Below are positions 4,871 to 5,253 of a DNA stretch of 5,253 bases, one piece after another (within the stretch, counting starts at the first letter, position 1; every line of letters begins with the position of its first letter). A program made the translations under genes and the position numbers. The notes below the pieces were generated by a model. The model ran no database searches and was not told where the DNA came from. It saw only the letters and a program-made list of their open reading frames with translations. The stretch spans positions 1-5,253 of the forward strand of contig JBHIEE010000159.1 in assembly GCA_046760445.1 (NCBI GenBank), given 5' to 3'. The stretch comes from JBHIEE01 sp046760445 (GTDB taxonomy: Bacteria > Acidobacteriota > Aminicenantia > JdFR-78).

Positions 4871-5253
4871 TCATCGACCTTTTTTAATAGCTAAAAGTAG
4901 CTTTTCTCCAGCGATATCAATCTCTTTTTCTATTTTAAATTTTCCTTTTTTGCCAAGCTTTAAATCTTTTGCTTTTGTCTCTCTTATAATATGTTCTTTA
5001 TTCTTTAGTAAAAGCTTGTTTAGTTGAGACTTTCCTTGAAATTGAATCAAAATAATATCTTTAGGGGTATAGCCTGCCGCTTTCCTCATTTCTTGTAAGT
5101 TTCTAATAACCTCTCTTATAATTCCTTCTTCTTTTAGTTCAGGGGTGATTTTAGTATCTAATTTTAGTTCTTTGCCAAAGATAATTTTTTTAACATTAAC
5201 TTCTTCTTTAATTAACTCTAGCAACTTTTTTTCATTCGTTAAATCTTGGTTCT
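4871..5253 (-). CDS. ileS: Isoleucyl-tRNA synthetase, C-terminal 126 residues, 5' part outside the window
   Basis: The reading frame is open from the window edge to TGA at 4873-4871. Codons upstream of the TTG at 5224 continue in frame as NQDLTNEKK, so this is the tail of a larger gene and not a small separate one. The hallmark is KITPELKEEGIIREVIRNLQ followed by EMRKAAGYTPKD, the conserved C-terminal region of long (type 2, eukaryote-like) IleRS, the part I know as DUF5915. It is followed by a small alpha/beta tail that ends in EIDIAGEKLLLAIKKGR. In this family the region lies beyond the anticodon-binding domain and helps bind tRNA-Ile. The catalytic Rossmann fold, with its HIGH and KMSKS motifs, and the editing domain would be outside the window. 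The tail reaches its natural end without a frameshift. It is followed by the hairpin-rich spacer, so it may belong to a separate transcript from recO-glyQS. Confidence 0.9.
   Translation of the reverse strand, partial: NQDLTNEKKLLELIKEEVNVKKIIFGKELKLDTKITPELKEEGIIREVIRNLQEMRKAAGYTPKDIILIQFQGKSQLNKLLLKNKEHIIRETKAKDLKLGKKGKFKIEKEIDIAGEKLLLAIKKGR

Noticed and set aside
4761..5027. Plus-strand open frame crossing the hairpin spacer and the ileS tail
   Set aside because: It runs antisense to a clear IleRS C-terminus and has a low-complexity sequence with no recognisable domain.

Overview
The window is an AT-rich, tightly packed bacterial segment in which every supported gene lies on the minus strand, so the genes read from high to low coordinates. 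The content is mostly housekeeping: two aminoacyl-tRNA synthetases, a recombination-repair protein and a zinc peptidase, plus a membrane-anchored Ig-like protein and an unrecognised basic protein. The single-chain glycyl-tRNA synthetase with a zinc ribbon, the long C-terminal extension of the isoleucyl-tRNA synthetase, the short lysine- and isoleucine-rich proteins, the near absence of Shine-Dalgarno sequences and the GC-rich palindromes in an AT-rich background together suggest a member of the Candidate Phyla Radiation (Patescibacteria), probably Parcubacteria-like. This assignment is an inference. TGA ends both the recO and ileS frames where family members are expected to end, so there is no sign of the recoded UGA (glycine) used by some CPR lineages.

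Layout in the direction of transcription: 5253-4871, the C-terminal part of ileS (5' part outside the window); 4870-4719, a 152-bp spacer packed with four consecutive hairpins; 4718-4182, an unrecognised proline-rich, strongly basic 178-aa protein; 4153-3425, recO; 3402-1738, a 554-aa protein with an N-terminal membrane anchor and about four Ig/DUF11-like beta-sandwich domains; 1733-393, glycyl-tRNA synthetase; 354-1, the N-terminal 118 residues of an M16 (insulinase-type) zinc peptidase that runs off the window. From the basic protein to the peptidase the intergenic gaps are 28, 22, 4 and 38 bp, which suggests an operon. A possible promoter with a very short leader lies just before the peptidase.

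The genes do not form one evident pathway. recO followed by glycyl-tRNA synthetase genes is a known neighbourhood in Firmicutes, and here the Ig-like protein gene sits between the two. No defence system, mobile element with a transposase, CRISPR array, tRNA or rRNA was found. The unusual material is small-scale: the hairpin cluster after ileS, a 7-bp tandem repeat inside recO, a perfect 14-bp GC palindrome inserted in the GlyRS coding sequence, and the unrecognised basic protein.
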